A stretch of 64,000 nucleotides of DNA from Stratiolaelaps scimitus (GCA_019614645.1 JABWDB010000001.1:13185501-13249500), one strand, 5' to 3'. Counted from the first letter of the stretch, positions 36,101 through 46,799 are shown. The notes: a model not told the origin generated them from the sequence alone. Numbers and translations: made by a program.

Positions 36101-38149
36101 CGGTGAGTGTCCTCCTGCGCCCGATCTAACTCATCGGCTTCCTCATCGTGGTTCGTCGTGTCGGCGGGCTGCACCTTTGGCGAGCTGGCCCGCTCATGAC
36201 CGAGAGCCGAGGCAAGCGGATGGGCGACGTTGTTCTGTACGAACGCCTCTATCTGCTGCAGAATCTGCAACTGCACGGCCTGCTGGTGTCGCAGAGTCAC
36301 CAACGCGTCCTGTTAGGACACATAAATTATAGCGCGGGGTTCAAGACAATGTTCTCAGCATAGTTGACCTATTTAGAAACAGCCGGTATATTGGAGCGTT
36401 GTATGCAAACAATGCAAATGAACATCTCAAAGCCTCACGAACCTCCACGTTCCTTCATTATTAATGTACACATTTGTCGCGAAATACGCCACCTATCGCG
36501 AGCAGGCAATATCAGATTCTTTAAAATAAAAATGCAAAGAATATTTCTACCTAGAGTTTGCTTGAGGTGAAATGATCAACGAGGGTCGATCGTAATGTTA
36601 TCTGTGGGGGGACCGAGTGAATGCAGCGGATATAAATCACCTCAAAAGAATAATGAAACATGAAGATACGCTTAATATAATGTTTCCTCTAACTGCCCAA
36701 TATCCAGCCTGATGAGGCGCACATTGCAAATCAAACTAGTATATTCTGACTGCTTACGCTGACCAACGTAGGGCAGATTACATTACACCAATGTAGCTAA
36801 TTTTATGATTATTATTACTATTATTAATCATATTCCAATTGCATGTGTTGACACATGCTGTGGTGCTTTTGGCGTCTTCTCGCCTCGCGACCTTTTCAAG
36901 TGGTTGGACTTCTCAATGGCCTAACACAGCTCCTTCTCTAGGATACCAATAGATGACAAAAGGAATTTCTGTATGAGAAGTTGTTGCAGCGTGGGAGGGC
37001 ATGGCTTGCAATGACTGCGAATGTGTCTCCTAGACTGACGGAGTGTAGCCAGTAGAATGGGTCAAGCTACATAGATATTGGATAGTTGGTGTGCGCTATA
37101 CCCCCTGAGGAATAGCGACTCAGGCAATCGGGTGTTCGTCAAGTTGAGAGCGTTGCCGTGAGATGTTGTCACGGGACTCGATCGGCCGGCCTGGATAGCA
37201 TAGCCCTTAGAACTAACCTGTAGAGCAGGCGGAGCAGGAGCATCGTTGGAAGACTGCGAGTTGAATTGCGCCACTGCCACCTTGGTGCCGCGCAGCGCCT
37301 CGAGGGTCACGTGCGTAGGGGGTAGCTCCCCATCGTCTGTAGAGTGACGATAGCGGCCGTCGTTAGGGCGACACGCGAGGCGAGATATAGAAAATGTGTG
37401 CACGCCAGAGAAAGAGAGAGAGAGAGAGAGAGAACAACAGTTAGAGGCCGAGAGAGAAACTCTGGGTGTGAGCACTCCTGAGCGAAATCGTCCGAACTAA
37501 CGAACCTACTCTATCTCATCTCCTGCTTTGAGACTTCTTCGCGGCGAACTCTATCATCCGTTAAGATAGCTGGCTACTCTAACAACCAGAGGCAACTTAA
37601 GAGTTCATTAAACAAAAGTAGAAGGTAAAGATTTTATTGGTTTATTAAAGGAGCTGCAATTTTACAATGCTTAAGCTCTCTTATTCTGGCTTCCAATAGC
37701 CAGAGGCTTAGCCGCCCAAGCCACCGCGCTGACAGAAATCCTGCAGATATGTATTTGCCATGCCAAGCTATCTAATTCGTTTGTTATCTCTATTAAATGT
37801 AAGGCCAACATCTAGCTCGGTTTGGCAAAAACATCACATTTCTTACAGACATACGCACACAAATAAAAAAAAAGCCAATAGTAAACGCATAGTTAGTGGC
37901 GATAGAAATCTGGTTAGAAAAACAACAATTTCCACTCCTAGCTTCTAGATAGCTGAAATAGGAACAATGGCAGAAACAACAACAACAACGACAGCAACGT
38001 ACCCGATTTGCTGTCCTCCTGCTGTGGCGGAGTTGGTCCGAGCGCGCCGGTGCAGGCGCGCTTGTGCGTGAGGAACTCACCGAGCTCCAAGAACTCACGG
38101 CGGCATTTGCCGCACACGTGCGCATCCTGCGAGGTGTCCTCGGCCTCAT
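29008..38149 (-). CDS. sal: Spalt/SALL-family zinc-finger transcription factor (14 resolved coding exons; first exon missing)
   Basis: A nuclear DNA-binding repressor of the Spalt family, known for roles in body patterning, appendage and neural development. Exons: 38149-38003, 37336-37218, 36309-35750, 35496-35319, 35163-34962, 34774-34400, 34096-33540, 33384-33228, 33041-32218, 31383-31219, 31100-30924, 30709-30542, 30144-29781, 29552-29008. All introns are GT-AG and all phases match. Counting from the first split codon, the product is about 1,512 residues: C2HC finger (C13, C16, H29, C33); Gln-rich segment 90-115; double finger 1 at 279-327; double finger 2 plus the extra finger at 675-755; double finger 3 at 1068-1116; double finger 4 at 1196-1244; polyQ from about 1374. 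This is the full SALL architecture. The initiator exon is not visible, so the model is 5'-partial. Family assignment is very secure; paralogue identity (salm, salr or single ancestral sal) is not. Confidence 0.95.
29341..29430 (-). repeat. sal: CAG/CAA polyglutamine-coding repeat in sal
   Basis: Read on the minus strand this is a mixed CAG/CAA run within the last sal exon, encoding a Gln tract broken by single Met and His residues. The CAA interruptions should reduce slippage compared with a pure CAG run. Insect Spalt proteins also carry polyQ and polyHis runs. Confidence 0.95.
29781..30144 (-). CDS. sal: sal coding exon with the rest of finger 4A and finger 4B
   Basis: The acceptor is cattcaacag and the donor is gtgagc at 29780. 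It opens [14 protein letters not shown], giving H1212/H1216 of finger 4A, then finger 4B (C1224/C1227/H1240/H1244) ending [10 protein letters not shown], a signature of the last SALL double finger. A Thr/Pro/Ser linker and the [20 protein letters not shown] block follow. The exon ends in phase 1. Reading through its donor gives a different short C-terminus; see findings. Confidence 0.93.
30145..30541 (-). other. sal intron within finger 4A
   Basis: A 397-nt GT-AG intron that splits finger 4A between Leu-Gln and Ile-His. It contains a short CAGC/CCAG tandem stretch near 30290-30315 and nothing else I can name. Confidence 0.85.
30542..30709 (-). CDS. sal: sal coding exon with the first half of finger 4A
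   Basis: The acceptor is ccatacctgcag and the donor is gtgagt; phase 0 on both sides (168 nt). After a Ser/Thr/Pro linker it encodes [18 protein letters not shown], supplying C1196 and C1199 of finger 4A. The intron cuts the finger between its cysteine pair and its histidine pair, so skipping this exon alone would destroy finger 4A while keeping the frame. Confidence 0.94.
30924..31100 (-). CDS. sal: sal coding exon with finger 3B
   Basis: The acceptor is ttgattttag and the donor is gtgagt; phase 0 on both sides (177 nt). It reads [21 protein letters not shown] with ligands C1096/C1099/H1112/H1116, followed by [10 protein letters not shown], a conserved Spalt sequence directly after double finger 3, and an Ala/Asn/Pro linker. 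Confidence 0.96.
31219..31383 (-). CDS. sal: sal coding exon with finger 3A
   Basis: The acceptor is gtcttacag and the donor is gtgagt; the exon is phase 0 on both sides (165 nt). It encodes a hydrophobic linker, then [30 protein letters not shown] with ligands C1068/C1071/H1084/H1088. The RSHTKERPF linker is specific to this finger pair in SALL proteins. The intron falls exactly between fingers 3A and 3B. Confidence 0.96.
31384..32217 (-). other. sal intron between the long linker exon and finger 3A
   Basis: An 834-nt GT-AG intron. It contains a (CA)n tract at 32052-32076, a (TA)n tract at 31422-31442 and a perfect 10-bp inverted repeat at 31870-31896. Plus-strand ORFs here show no recognisable domain. 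Confidence 0.85.
32218..33041 (-). CDS. sal: sal coding exon, long Pro/Ser-rich linker with DLS motifs
   Basis: The acceptor is cgtttag and the donor is gtatgc. At 824 nt this is the largest exon. It links double fingers 2 and 3 and is rich in Ser, Pro and Ala with no finger. Two short motifs stand out: PQDLS (residues 769-773), which fits the PxDLS consensus for the corepressor CtBP, and PVLDLSSK (999-1006), a weaker variant. Their function here is inferred only. Confidence 0.9.
33228..33384 (-). CDS. sal: sal coding exon completing finger 2B, with the extra third finger
   Basis: The acceptor is atttgcag and the donor is gtacgt. The exon opens [11 protein letters not shown], giving H719 and H723 of finger 2B, then carries [20 protein letters not shown] with ligands C735/C738/H751/H755. 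This unpaired third finger behind double finger 2 is a hallmark of the Spalt family. An Asn/Thr/Ser tail follows. The exon ends in phase 1. Confidence 0.95.
33540..34096 (-). CDS. sal: sal coding exon with finger 2A and the start of finger 2B
   Basis: The acceptor is ttacgtag and the donor is gtgtgt. The 557-nt exon holds a polar linker with a basic KRRR cluster (possible nuclear localisation signal), then [31 protein letters not shown] and [10 protein letters not shown]. Ligands C675/C678/H691/H695 complete finger 2A; C703/C706 begin finger 2B, which is finished by the next exon. The [18 protein letters not shown] stretch before the finger resembles the segment before this finger in insect Spalt. 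Confidence 0.95.
34400..34774 (-). CDS. sal: sal coding exon, Thr/Ala-rich linker
   Basis: The acceptor is gatctgcag and the donor is gtgagt. The exon is phase 1 on both sides (375 nt), so skipping it would keep the frame. It encodes [12 protein letters not shown], a Pro/Ser stretch, a run of Thr and Ala codons (ACN and GCN repeats) and an acidic [14 protein letters not shown] tail. No domain is visible. The reading-frame fit to both neighbouring exons is the main support. Confidence 0.8.
34962..35163 (-). CDS. sal: sal coding exon with the post-finger PVPEHLDK block
   Basis: The acceptor is ggttatag and the donor gtaagc begins at 34961. The exon starts [20 protein letters not shown], the conserved extension following Spalt double finger 1; its PEHLDK..PPL form resembles insect Spalt more than vertebrate SALL. 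The first ATG here is internal, not a start. A second, consensus donor (gtaagt at 34896) lies 66 nt downstream, and the frame stays open to it; see findings. Confidence 0.9.
35319..35496 (-). CDS. sal: sal coding exon with complete double zinc finger 1
   Basis: The acceptor is ttccatag and the donor is gtgaga. After the split Arg codon the exon reads [20 protein letters not shown], then [11 protein letters not shown] and a second finger ending [12 protein letters not shown]. Zinc ligands are C279/C282/H295/H299 and C307/C310/H323/H327. The first finger is nearly invariant across animals and is the best single proof of family membership. Both fingers sit intact in this one exon. Confidence 0.97.
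35750..36309 (-). CDS. sal: sal coding exon with the Gln-rich oligomerisation segment and acidic linker
   Basis: The acceptor is cctaacag and the donor is gtaaag. The 560-nt exon starts in phase 0 with [20 protein letters not shown] (residues 90-109), the counterpart of the Gln-rich segment that mediates SALL homo- and hetero-oligomerisation. A charged Asp/Glu/Arg/Ser linker follows, then the [15 protein letters not shown] block near residue 230-245, also present in insect Spalt. It ends KDSYF plus a split Arg codon, leading directly into finger 1. Confidence 0.93.
36310..37217 (-). other. sal intron before the Gln-rich exon
   Basis: A 908-nt GT-AG intron, the longest resolved within the coding region. 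It is AT-rich in its centre. I see no gene or repeat of note in it. Confidence 0.85.
37218..37336 (-). CDS. sal: sal coding exon with the [14 protein letters not shown] block
   Basis: The acceptor is tctacag and the donor is gttagt. The 119-nt exon enters with two bases of a split Asp codon and ends in phase 0. It contains [18 protein letters not shown] (about residues 57-74), a block shared by SALL proteins just before the Gln-rich segment, followed by a Ser/Ala/Pro linker. The intron between this exon and the C2HC exon is 666 nt and holds an (AG)n tract at 37412-37433. Confidence 0.9.
37337..38002 (-). other. sal intron between the C2HC exon and the next exon
   Basis: A 666-nt GT-AG intron. 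It has an (AG)n tract at 37412-37433 close to its 3' end. I see no coding signal in it. Confidence 0.85.
38003..38149 (-). CDS. sal: sal coding exon with the N-terminal C2HC zinc finger
   Basis: The acceptor is ttttgcag at 38150 and the donor gtacgt begins at 38002. The exon enters with two bases of a split Asp/Asn codon (phase 1 upstream exon) and leaves in phase 1. It encodes an acidic stretch, then [20 protein letters not shown], which carries the Cys-Cys-His-Cys pattern of the conserved SALL N-terminal finger (C13, C16, H29, C33). In vertebrate SALL genes this finger is likewise just downstream of the short MSRRKQ exon, so only that small exon should be missing. Confidence 0.93.
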
Positions 38150-38600
38150 CTGCAAAAATCAAGACGAACAGTTGAGCGAACTGTAGAGCTACCAAAACTA
38201 CCTAACACCTAATAGTGTGCAGTCATCTCAGTGGCCCATATTACATATAAGCAGGCAGCGCGATAGTATCCAGCCGTGTTGCCGCGCCTCCGCTCGCGTA
38301 CACTTGACAAAGTCGTCCGATCGACAAGTTGTGATCCCCTGAGGGGCTGTCCCCCAATAAACACTGACCATCTCAGATTTTCGCCATGACCGTGATCATC
38401 ATCTATGAGCGCATGATTCGGACAACCACACACCACAGCACCGCATCAGTTGGTGACGCCGACAGCGTGTAGTAGTAGTAGTAGTATTTACTGAAGAGGA
38501 GAAGTGGTGCTCGTATCACGGTCCCCGTCACCGTCGATGCGTCGCTCACCCTCGACAGTTTCGCTTTCTTCGCGGACGACGAATTCGTTCTTTTTTACTC

Positions 38601-38637
38601 ATCTCTCTCTTTCTCTCTCTCTCTCTGTCTCTCTCTA
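38601..38637. repeat. (TC)n microsatellite
   Basis: Interrupted TC run upstream of the C2HC exon of sal. Confidence 0.85.
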
Positions 38638-40642
38638 CGTCGTTCATCGGTCGCAGCGTCAGCATCATCATTTACTTCCTCTGAGGTTTAATTGGACCGG
38701 GGACGCCTTTCAGCCGCCAACTCTCCCCCAGATATCAGCTTGGACTATCAGTCAGCCGTGCATCGTACCCGCTATCGCTAAGGACGACGACCGCTCGTGA
38801 TATTATCACAAGCCGACAGAGCATTAGGTAATAAATGCTAAAAAAATATGGCCTCATGGCCCGGCAGCGCTAGGCGGGCTCGAGATTAGCAGTAGCAGCA
38901 GCAGCAGCAGTGGCAGCCGTGATGGCATTACTAGTAATATTGTATCAGTAACGGTAGGAAGAGGTGGCGGCGGCGGCACATATCGAATAAAAAACATCTC
39001 CATCCTCAGTGTTCATCTTCACTGGGCGTTCGACAGGCGCCACGTCAACAACGGCTGGGAATACGCGAGCTAGTTCAGTCACAGTGGCTAAGAATGACGG
39101 TTTATGAAAAGAACTCCATCCGTCTTTATCTCGCTTTCTCTTCCGCTCTCCGTACTGTGCTCACCTGCGAAATGTGTGCAGCGTATAGACGACACTCTAG
39201 CTTTATCATCGGACTACAAACACGAGGATTGTGTCGTACATAACGAGACACTCGGACGCCGTCTGCATTCGGCTAACGAACCTAACAAGGTTGGCCGGGC
39301 TCAGCAGAATGTCCCCGCCACCCGGTTAAGTGCTATCATCGTCGTCCTCATAATCATTATGATTAGTCTTATCGCGCGACGTTATATTATCGCACTAACT
39401 TAAAACTCAAATTCTCACAGTGCTGAATTGTCATCCGTGCTTGCAATACGTAGCCAAATATAGAGTACAAAATCATATCAAGTTGTCTACGAACGCTGTA
39501 TTTCTCTTTGACATATAACTGTGCTCGATAAGCGTACTCCAACTCTTGCCGTACAGTGACACATATATATTATAGTGGTACTCATATATAAATAACCAAA
39601 AAAAATCATGTACACCAATTACAACTATACATGTATATGTACACACATATGTCTCCACCCGAAATAAAAAACCGCCCATCGATTTCCAATTTTCAATCAC
39701 AGTAATGGCATCATAATAAATACGCACGTTCCAATATCGCAGAGCATAGCCAAGACAGACGATCTAATCCTCCCAAATATTCTGCTCGCTAAATGGTGGC
39801 CCCCGAATCTCCACTAGATCCAGCAGTAGGCGTTGCACCACCAGGAGTCGAAAAGCCGAGAGGAGGTATAGATTGAACCTTTATCCTCTGGCTGAAGGCT
39901 GCCTCATAATTTCTGTACCGCTCAGCGGTGTTATCTTTCGGCCAACCAGCGTCGACCGGCACCTGGCCCTAAGGCCTCAGATAACGACGAGGTTTTAGCC
40001 GGGCGGAGGGGCAGTCTGTCAGCCACCCATTCACTTTGACGACGCTCGTGTCCTGCTGGCCGATCCTCTGTCTGCTTTTTGTTTTAGGATCCCCCTACCG
40101 AAGGCAGTCTAATTCGTCGCTTCAACCTCTCCCTCACTCTCCCTCTCTCCCTCATGATTCTTTCTCGTTTTCGGCTGCTTTTAGATCTGGTTTATTTTTG
40201 GTTCGTTTTCGTCTCTTTGATTTCGCTGCCTGTTCTTCACCAGTGGTAATCAAATTTTATTGCAACACCTCACCAGCGTCTGGTGCCTATATATGCTACC
40301 AGCTCTGGTGGCCGTTGTCGTGGCCGCCGGCGCGGTCGCCAGCGGCTCGTCGCCCTCGACGTTGACAATCAATGAAGTACTGCATCTGGACCACAACGCA
40401 ACGACATAAGTCAGTTAGTCCAACCCCGTCTGGCTGGCTGGCTTTTTGTCAGTCTGCGTTCCTCAATGGACGACGCTGCGGCAGAAGATACGATGCAGCG
40501 GGCGGTGGCGGCGGTGGCGACGGCGGTAACAACACAGACGCGCCGTTGCCGCGACATCGTTACTGCGCCACACGGCGATATCAGACAGAGAAATCAGCCG
40601 CGAATAAAAAATAGAACTGAGGTAGAAGAGATGCAACAAGCG

Positions 40643-40643
<1 letters not shown>

Positions 40644-40677
<34 letters not shown>
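40644..40677. repeat. (GA)n microsatellite
   Basis: GA run of about 30 bases following GCGA units. Confidence 0.9.
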
Positions 40678-40680
<3 letters not shown>

Positions 40681-43600
40681 TAAGAAAAACTGTCGACTAC
40701 TTCAGTCGGTTGGCCGGCCCGTCGGTGAATGTGACTGAAGTTTCCCTACGCCATATGGGCTCGACTAAGGACCCCGAGCAAGTCGAACCAAGGAGACGCG
40801 GGGCAGGCAACGAAAACGCTGGTGGATTTTTTTTTGAGAAATCGCTTCGTTTGCTTCGTACTGTTTCAACTCGTACAGTTTCACTGGTGGACACCACCAG
40901 CCACTACTACTACTACTACTACTACTACTCTCTAAAGCCGGAGCAGTATTACAGTAACTGGCAGCGCTATATCTCTTCGGCTGAGGGGAGTGTTTGTCGT
41001 CGAAGCCGTAGCTGATATTGTTTGTCTACGAGCGTCTCTGATCGGGATGGCGACGGATGTAGTGATTCCCTACCACCGAGACTAAACTGCAGCGGACGAG
41101 CCAAGTAATGCTTTTGCTGGTTGCCTACCATGGTGAGTGGTAAGTGTCATTCGGTTATGCGCGGGATGGGAGCGATCTTAGCCGCCCCGCTACTCTGCGG
41201 GGCTGCTTATGTTCCTAACAAGTGCCATTAGCATCAGCGTGAGGCATACATACATTCACACGCACACACACACACACACATTGCTTACGGAGCACGGTAA
41301 CCGACGGACGAATGGATTACACACAAAACGCTGGCCAAGTCAGATAACTGGCACGGAGTTGCCACGAGGGGCCGTTCCTTCCTAGACAATCGATTGTTTC
41401 ACAGTGATCCGAGCTGCCCACGCGCGATTGATCGTCTACACTGCACCGTTCCAGGAATCCGCTAGCAACGTATCATCATATACACGCTCGTGAACACGAC
41501 GGACGCGCCACCCTCGACGATCGATGGGCGAACCAATGTTGGTCGGTCGGTCGGTCTGCTCGAGTGCTCTCGTGTCGATTGTGAACGTCAAATGCTAGAT
41601 GTCAAGATCAGTCGCCCGGCGGCTGATCTGGCTTTTTGTCGGCGATGCGCAACTGTCCGACGCGCCTATTGGGGTTAGTTTTAGTGGGGCCTGTCCAGCG
41701 AACGGTAGACTAGAGGGGTGGTCGGGGGAGCCAGGAAGGCGTCCCTGTGCCGGGAAGATGATTGCTCTCAGTCTCGGCCGAAGAGAGACACTGGAGAGTG
41801 GCCACCGTATTCCCAGATGGGCCCTTGAAGTTCTTGCTAAAGGAACTGACTATGTATTGAAAACGGGTGCACACCACAGCTGAATTACTCGAAATACCAA
41901 ACGCTATGGTGGAGCGGGACCGTTGTTCAGCTCCGATTCCATCTCGAATTTCATACAACGATTCAATTTAGCGTCAACCGCCGCCGCGGAGATCGGCCAA
42001 TCGATACTTGGGCTATTGATGCCAGACGTGCACACAACTGCTCCCCGACGAGCGCAACCATATAAGCTCTATAACGGAATAGGTATCCTTCCATACAAGT
42101 AATGATACCTGAACAGAACCAAATTCGACCCATGTCCAAAGGTACGGCTGAGCAAGTGCCTTAGCTCGTTCATACGCAGAACACACTTTATATGTTTGGT
42201 CTAACGAACTCAAAATGGCACATTAAGTGCTACAGGCTATTTGAGTACAAAAAAATTTTTGCGTTCCTCTTCAAAGGTACCACATCATATATCGAGATAC
42301 GACGACCCCAACGAGTCTGTCATCTGCATAACGTATGCACAAATTGAGAAGACAAATTAATATTCCTCATGTTTTATTATGACCGCATTACTCTCACGAG
42401 AATATGCAGCACATATGGCTTTTATGCAACGGAGAGTCTGTATGAAATGAATACCAGGTAGGGCCGGCCTGAACAGGACACGATGGGAGTGTGTCGAGGG
42501 CCGCAGTCAGTTTACGACTGGGCCAGTTGTCCGTGATGACTGATGGCTCTGCCGCGATAACAGCTAGAGAGATCGCAGTACGAGCGTTCCATTCCGCGAC
42601 AGCAGCGGCCACAGCACCGTGGTCAACTTCAGTTCATCGTCAACTCTTTGCCACGGGGCTAACCTGCTGCTGCTGTCGGCGACGATAGGGCGCAGGTCGT
42701 TGAGGGACAATGACGACTGTACATTTTGTATGACTCCATTTTCGTTGTTGTAGCGTGAAATGCATCCGAATCATCCGAAGTGTAACTTGCAGAATTCGAG
42801 TTCAGGTCGTCTCTCAGCTCACTAATATAATTCACGTAGTGTAAATGAATACATCAAGGAGTAATGAAATGCAAACAAAGAGTTGGCTGCTGAACGCCAT
42901 TGGTCGTCAAACGGATGATTATGAATTCGATCGTTTATTGATGATACAAACATGAAGCAGCACCAGTAGTAGTTGTAGTAGTTAGATAGAAGAAAGCAGT
43001 TGTATCATGGACGTTAAATGTTGGCGGGGCGCCAGCCCGGAAAATTTATTGACTTAGATAGATGTGTGTGCCACGCTCTAATCTGTTCAGTCAAGTTGCC
43101 TCCTAATCATGGCTATCTCGCCAATGCCTCCTGCTATCATGTGTAACTTTATGTTCGCAACATAAATATAACTTTAGCACTCCCTGCCTCGCGAATGAGC
43201 GATACTTATAAGCATAAGCCTTGACAGGTAAGCTCAAACGTGTGTCAGTTCCAGAAGTGTCAGTTCCTGCGACGGTCATGGTGTCAGTGGTAACTCCGAT
43301 GCGCTATCGTAACGGAACACATCAAGGCAACGAAAGGATCCGAACGGCATAGTGAGGTGCTCCGTGCAGGCACGGCCCAGTCAGCCAGAGCAGTTCAGAA
43401 ACAGTCTCTATTCTTGAAATATTCCTCGCCGGAGTCGACCTCGCCTAGGTTGCCTCTCTGCTTCGCTTGCTTGCACTACCCGCTGCTTGTGCTTCGCTAC
43501 GATACTGCTGCTGGCGTTGCGACAACCGCCAGTGCTTCCGACGCCACCACTACGCCTTGGTCTCGTCCTCGCCTTGTCCCGTAACGTCGGTGGCCGGCGG

Positions 43601-44074
43601 CTTGCCCCCCGGCCCCCCTACAACGCCGATCTGACTCTGCCGTCTACTGGTAGTGCCATCTTGGCGCCGGCAGCGGCGTTGCCGTCGTCGTCGTCGCCAC
43701 TGCTCTCCCCTTTTCCTCCTCGTCGGCTTCTCCGTCTATCTTTTCTATCTGGTCTTCTTTTCTCGGACTGTTCCCCCGTGCCCCTAGGGCGCCCTGTTTT
43801 TCCCGGGTGCTAGCTCGACCGCCGTAGGCTCTCCCGGAAGGCGTTCCCGTCAAGGCATAGCCTCGTGGAGCTGACGTCTCCCGTCAGAGAAAAGCAAGGG
43901 AGAAAGAGCCGGGCAAAAGGACTGGGAAGAGAGAGAGAGGCCCCGAGCGGGAGAAAGGACTCAGCGAGAAGAGCTAGAGAGAGATAGAGAGACAAGGAGC
44001 GCAAGACCCACCGACGCTGGCAATGGCCCTCTCTGCACTCTCGAGAGTCAGTCGTATGCACACTTTGCATTCAG

Positions 44075-44100
44075 AGCGAGTAGCTAGCTAGCTACTCGCT
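44075..44100. repeat. Perfect 26-bp palindrome
   Basis: AGCGAGTAGCTAG joined directly to its reverse complement, centred on an (AGCT)n core. Confidence 0.95.
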
Positions 44101-46265
44101 GGCCTGCTACCCATAGCATCTTTCACTCGCTCGTTCCCCGGCCATGCTCACCCAGTCGACGGCTCTATGCACAACGTGCACACCCTCAGCACTGCTCCAA
44201 GGACCATCCCAACGTCTCATACCGAGAAGCGGCCCTACGAGCAGTGGCAGGCAGTGGTAGAAGCGGCAGAAGCCGCTGGAAGAACTGACTCCACCGACGC
44301 GCATAGATCGCCAAGGGAAAGTCGGGCCATTGGGGGAGCCGGACGAAGCCAGCTGAAGTCGCCTGGGAGGGAGTTGTGCGAGCGAAAAAGGAAACGAGTG
44401 AGGTGGGGCCGGCGACTCGACGAATCGAGTGTGGTGGCGTACATGGAAAACAACCGACGGGTGCGGGTTCCATGGAAAGGGAACATGGGGCTGGGAGAAG
44501 GAGTTGTGGAATTCGGGGTCCAGTGAAGACATGAGCGCAATGCATTCCATAAGTCGGCGAGACGGTGCGCACTCCGAGGCAACCAACTTCGAGTGAGATA
44601 GGCGACCAGCTTGAGCTTGGCTGCTGGCTTTCTCTCTATCTTTCCCTCCCGATCTCTTCGATGGCCTCGACTGTAGCATGGGTAAAGTCTCCCTAACTTG
44701 GCCATATGCAAGCGCTTCGTCCCTTCTACGTCTGGACACTAGCACTATCATCCGTCGACACTACGTCGACGGTGCTACTCCCGTACTCATCCACAGCCTG
44801 TCCAGAGCCAATCGCACTTCATATGCGTACGCACAATCAGTCTGCTTGCTCCTATTGAAATCTGAGCACTTGTGAGGGATCTGGACAGGGCGTTGAAGTG
44901 GATAACAACGCCAAAAGTGGATGATAATACCATATATACAAATACTGAATTAGTAAAGTATCTGCTCGCTGTTTTTTTTATAATAGCGTGAGTTCGAATT
45001 GTTCGGACGAAGCACTGTCGAGCTATTGACAGTGTTGTTACGTAGAAATGCTTAATCTATAGCACTGTTTTTTATTGGGTATGAGCTATATGCCACAAGA
45101 CGACGCGACAGAAGAAAAGTCATACAGCAGTTTCCGATGCTGCTGCTGCTGCTGTTGTTGTTGATGTTGTCGATACTATTATATAGCTACGGCGAATATC
45201 TGGGTGACTTGCAAAGGCAGTTGCTCCATAAGGCTATCTGCTTGCTCCACGTTTGCCTCTAGCTCCGCGCACCATTTATTCTCGAGAGCTGAGCTAAGCC
45301 CAGCCGCAAGCGGCCCGATCTCAATTGATCCTATCGAACGATGCCCGCGCCCAACGCTGCCGAGCTACGAACTAACCACCGAATTTTTCCTCTCCTCGGA
45401 GCTCTCAGCTAGACAGGACTTCACCAGCCCCAGCCGCCAACAGCTCCGGCGCACAACCCGCTCTACAACGTTGTTCGTTCTCATCCCCGTGGATGAGGAA
45501 GTCCGCGTGGCGTCCCGCCGATGGGTAAGGACGCAAAGGGCGGAGGGAACAGTTGTTATGAAATGGAAGGAAATAGAACAATAAAAGCGAGGGAAAGGGA
45601 GACAAAGAAAGAAACAAGCCAAACCAGCGCCGGTAGAGGAGGCACAGCCAGACCGAGAGACAGACACACTCTGCTTGAGAAAGCAGAAAGCCCTCGGCCG
45701 ATCGGTCCGTCCGCCTATCTATGTGCCTGGCTGAGTGTCCGGTCGGGTGCCGGAGAACATTGGGTTGGAGCCGGCCGCTGAGAGGGATATTGAAAGATGG
45801 CGGGCGCTCCTCGGATCTTCCACCGCCTGCAAAAGCCTGTCGGCTCCTAGTCCCTCGACAAGTTCGAGTGAGGACATGGTCGCACACGCCAGCTCCGCCA
45901 TGGAACGATAGAAGCTCGCGTATGTCCTCCTGAACCTGCCGTCCCCATATAACATCCCTTCACCCCGCAGAATACAACGCCGCCCTCGTCCCAGTTTCCA
46001 ACATTTGCCTCCCACTCTCGATGTTCAGATACATCGGGGAGTCTATGCGTTCCTCTTTGCTGCACAAACAAAAAAAATGATATAGCTAATGGTCGTATGG
46101 CAACGAATGCTTGGATGGCGATCGCTGTAGGATTTTCTCGTCAATGCGAATAGGGTGATGCATTTAGGTCATCAAACTAGTAGGCTGATTCTGGAAATGC
46201 ACAATATTGCCATGAACCGTCGGCGTTTGGGCGCGCGCCCAAGACTGGCGCCGAAGCGCCGACAA

Positions 46266-46266
<1 letters not shown>

Positions 46267-46311
<45 letters not shown>
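46267..46311. repeat. (TA)n microsatellite
   Basis: TA run of about 45 bases directly beside a GC palindrome (46219-46263). Confidence 0.95.
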
Positions 46312-46757
46312 CCGTCAGTGATGATATTTTTGTATCAGCTCCAATGGACAAGGAGCGACGGTGGAACCTGTCTAATTGTAGTAACAATCCAGGGGCTATA
46401 TTCGCTCTCTTACAGTGGATGTGCTATAAGAGAAATTGCCTAGTATACTACTGGAAATAATCATTATACAGATAGTGGCTCAAGTTGCGAGGATGAGAGA
46501 GTGGGTGCATAACGACGGAATTGGAGCTCAAACATAACGCGAACTGATATCGGGCCACGGTCAGAGAGGCAGACATAACGCGCCAGTCATATTTGGCACA
46601 AGCAGCAGCGGCAGTCGAAGCGGCGTCGGCTGCAACTTTTGGCCCCTCCCAGCGGCAGCCCCCACCCGCTCGCCCCAATCCATATTTCACCCAACATATA
46701 GCAAGACCCCGTAGGAGCGGCGGCAGCAAGACGGCCTCGTCCTGACGCTATATACCC

Positions 46758-46761
<4 letters not shown>

Positions 46762-46799
<38 letters not shown>
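46762..46799. repeat. (TA)n microsatellite with inverted flanks
   Basis: TA run flanked by ACCCCATA on the left and TGGGATAT on the right, so pairing extends beyond the repeat. Confidence 0.85.

Noticed and set aside
40528..40552. Minus-strand MSRQRR start considered as the spalt N-terminus
   Set aside because: It does not continue like SALL (no RRKQ, then Val/Ala repeats) and has no good phase-1 donor.
44107..44751. 214-codon minus-strand ORF
   Set aside because: Three frames are open together in this stretch and none shows a known motif.
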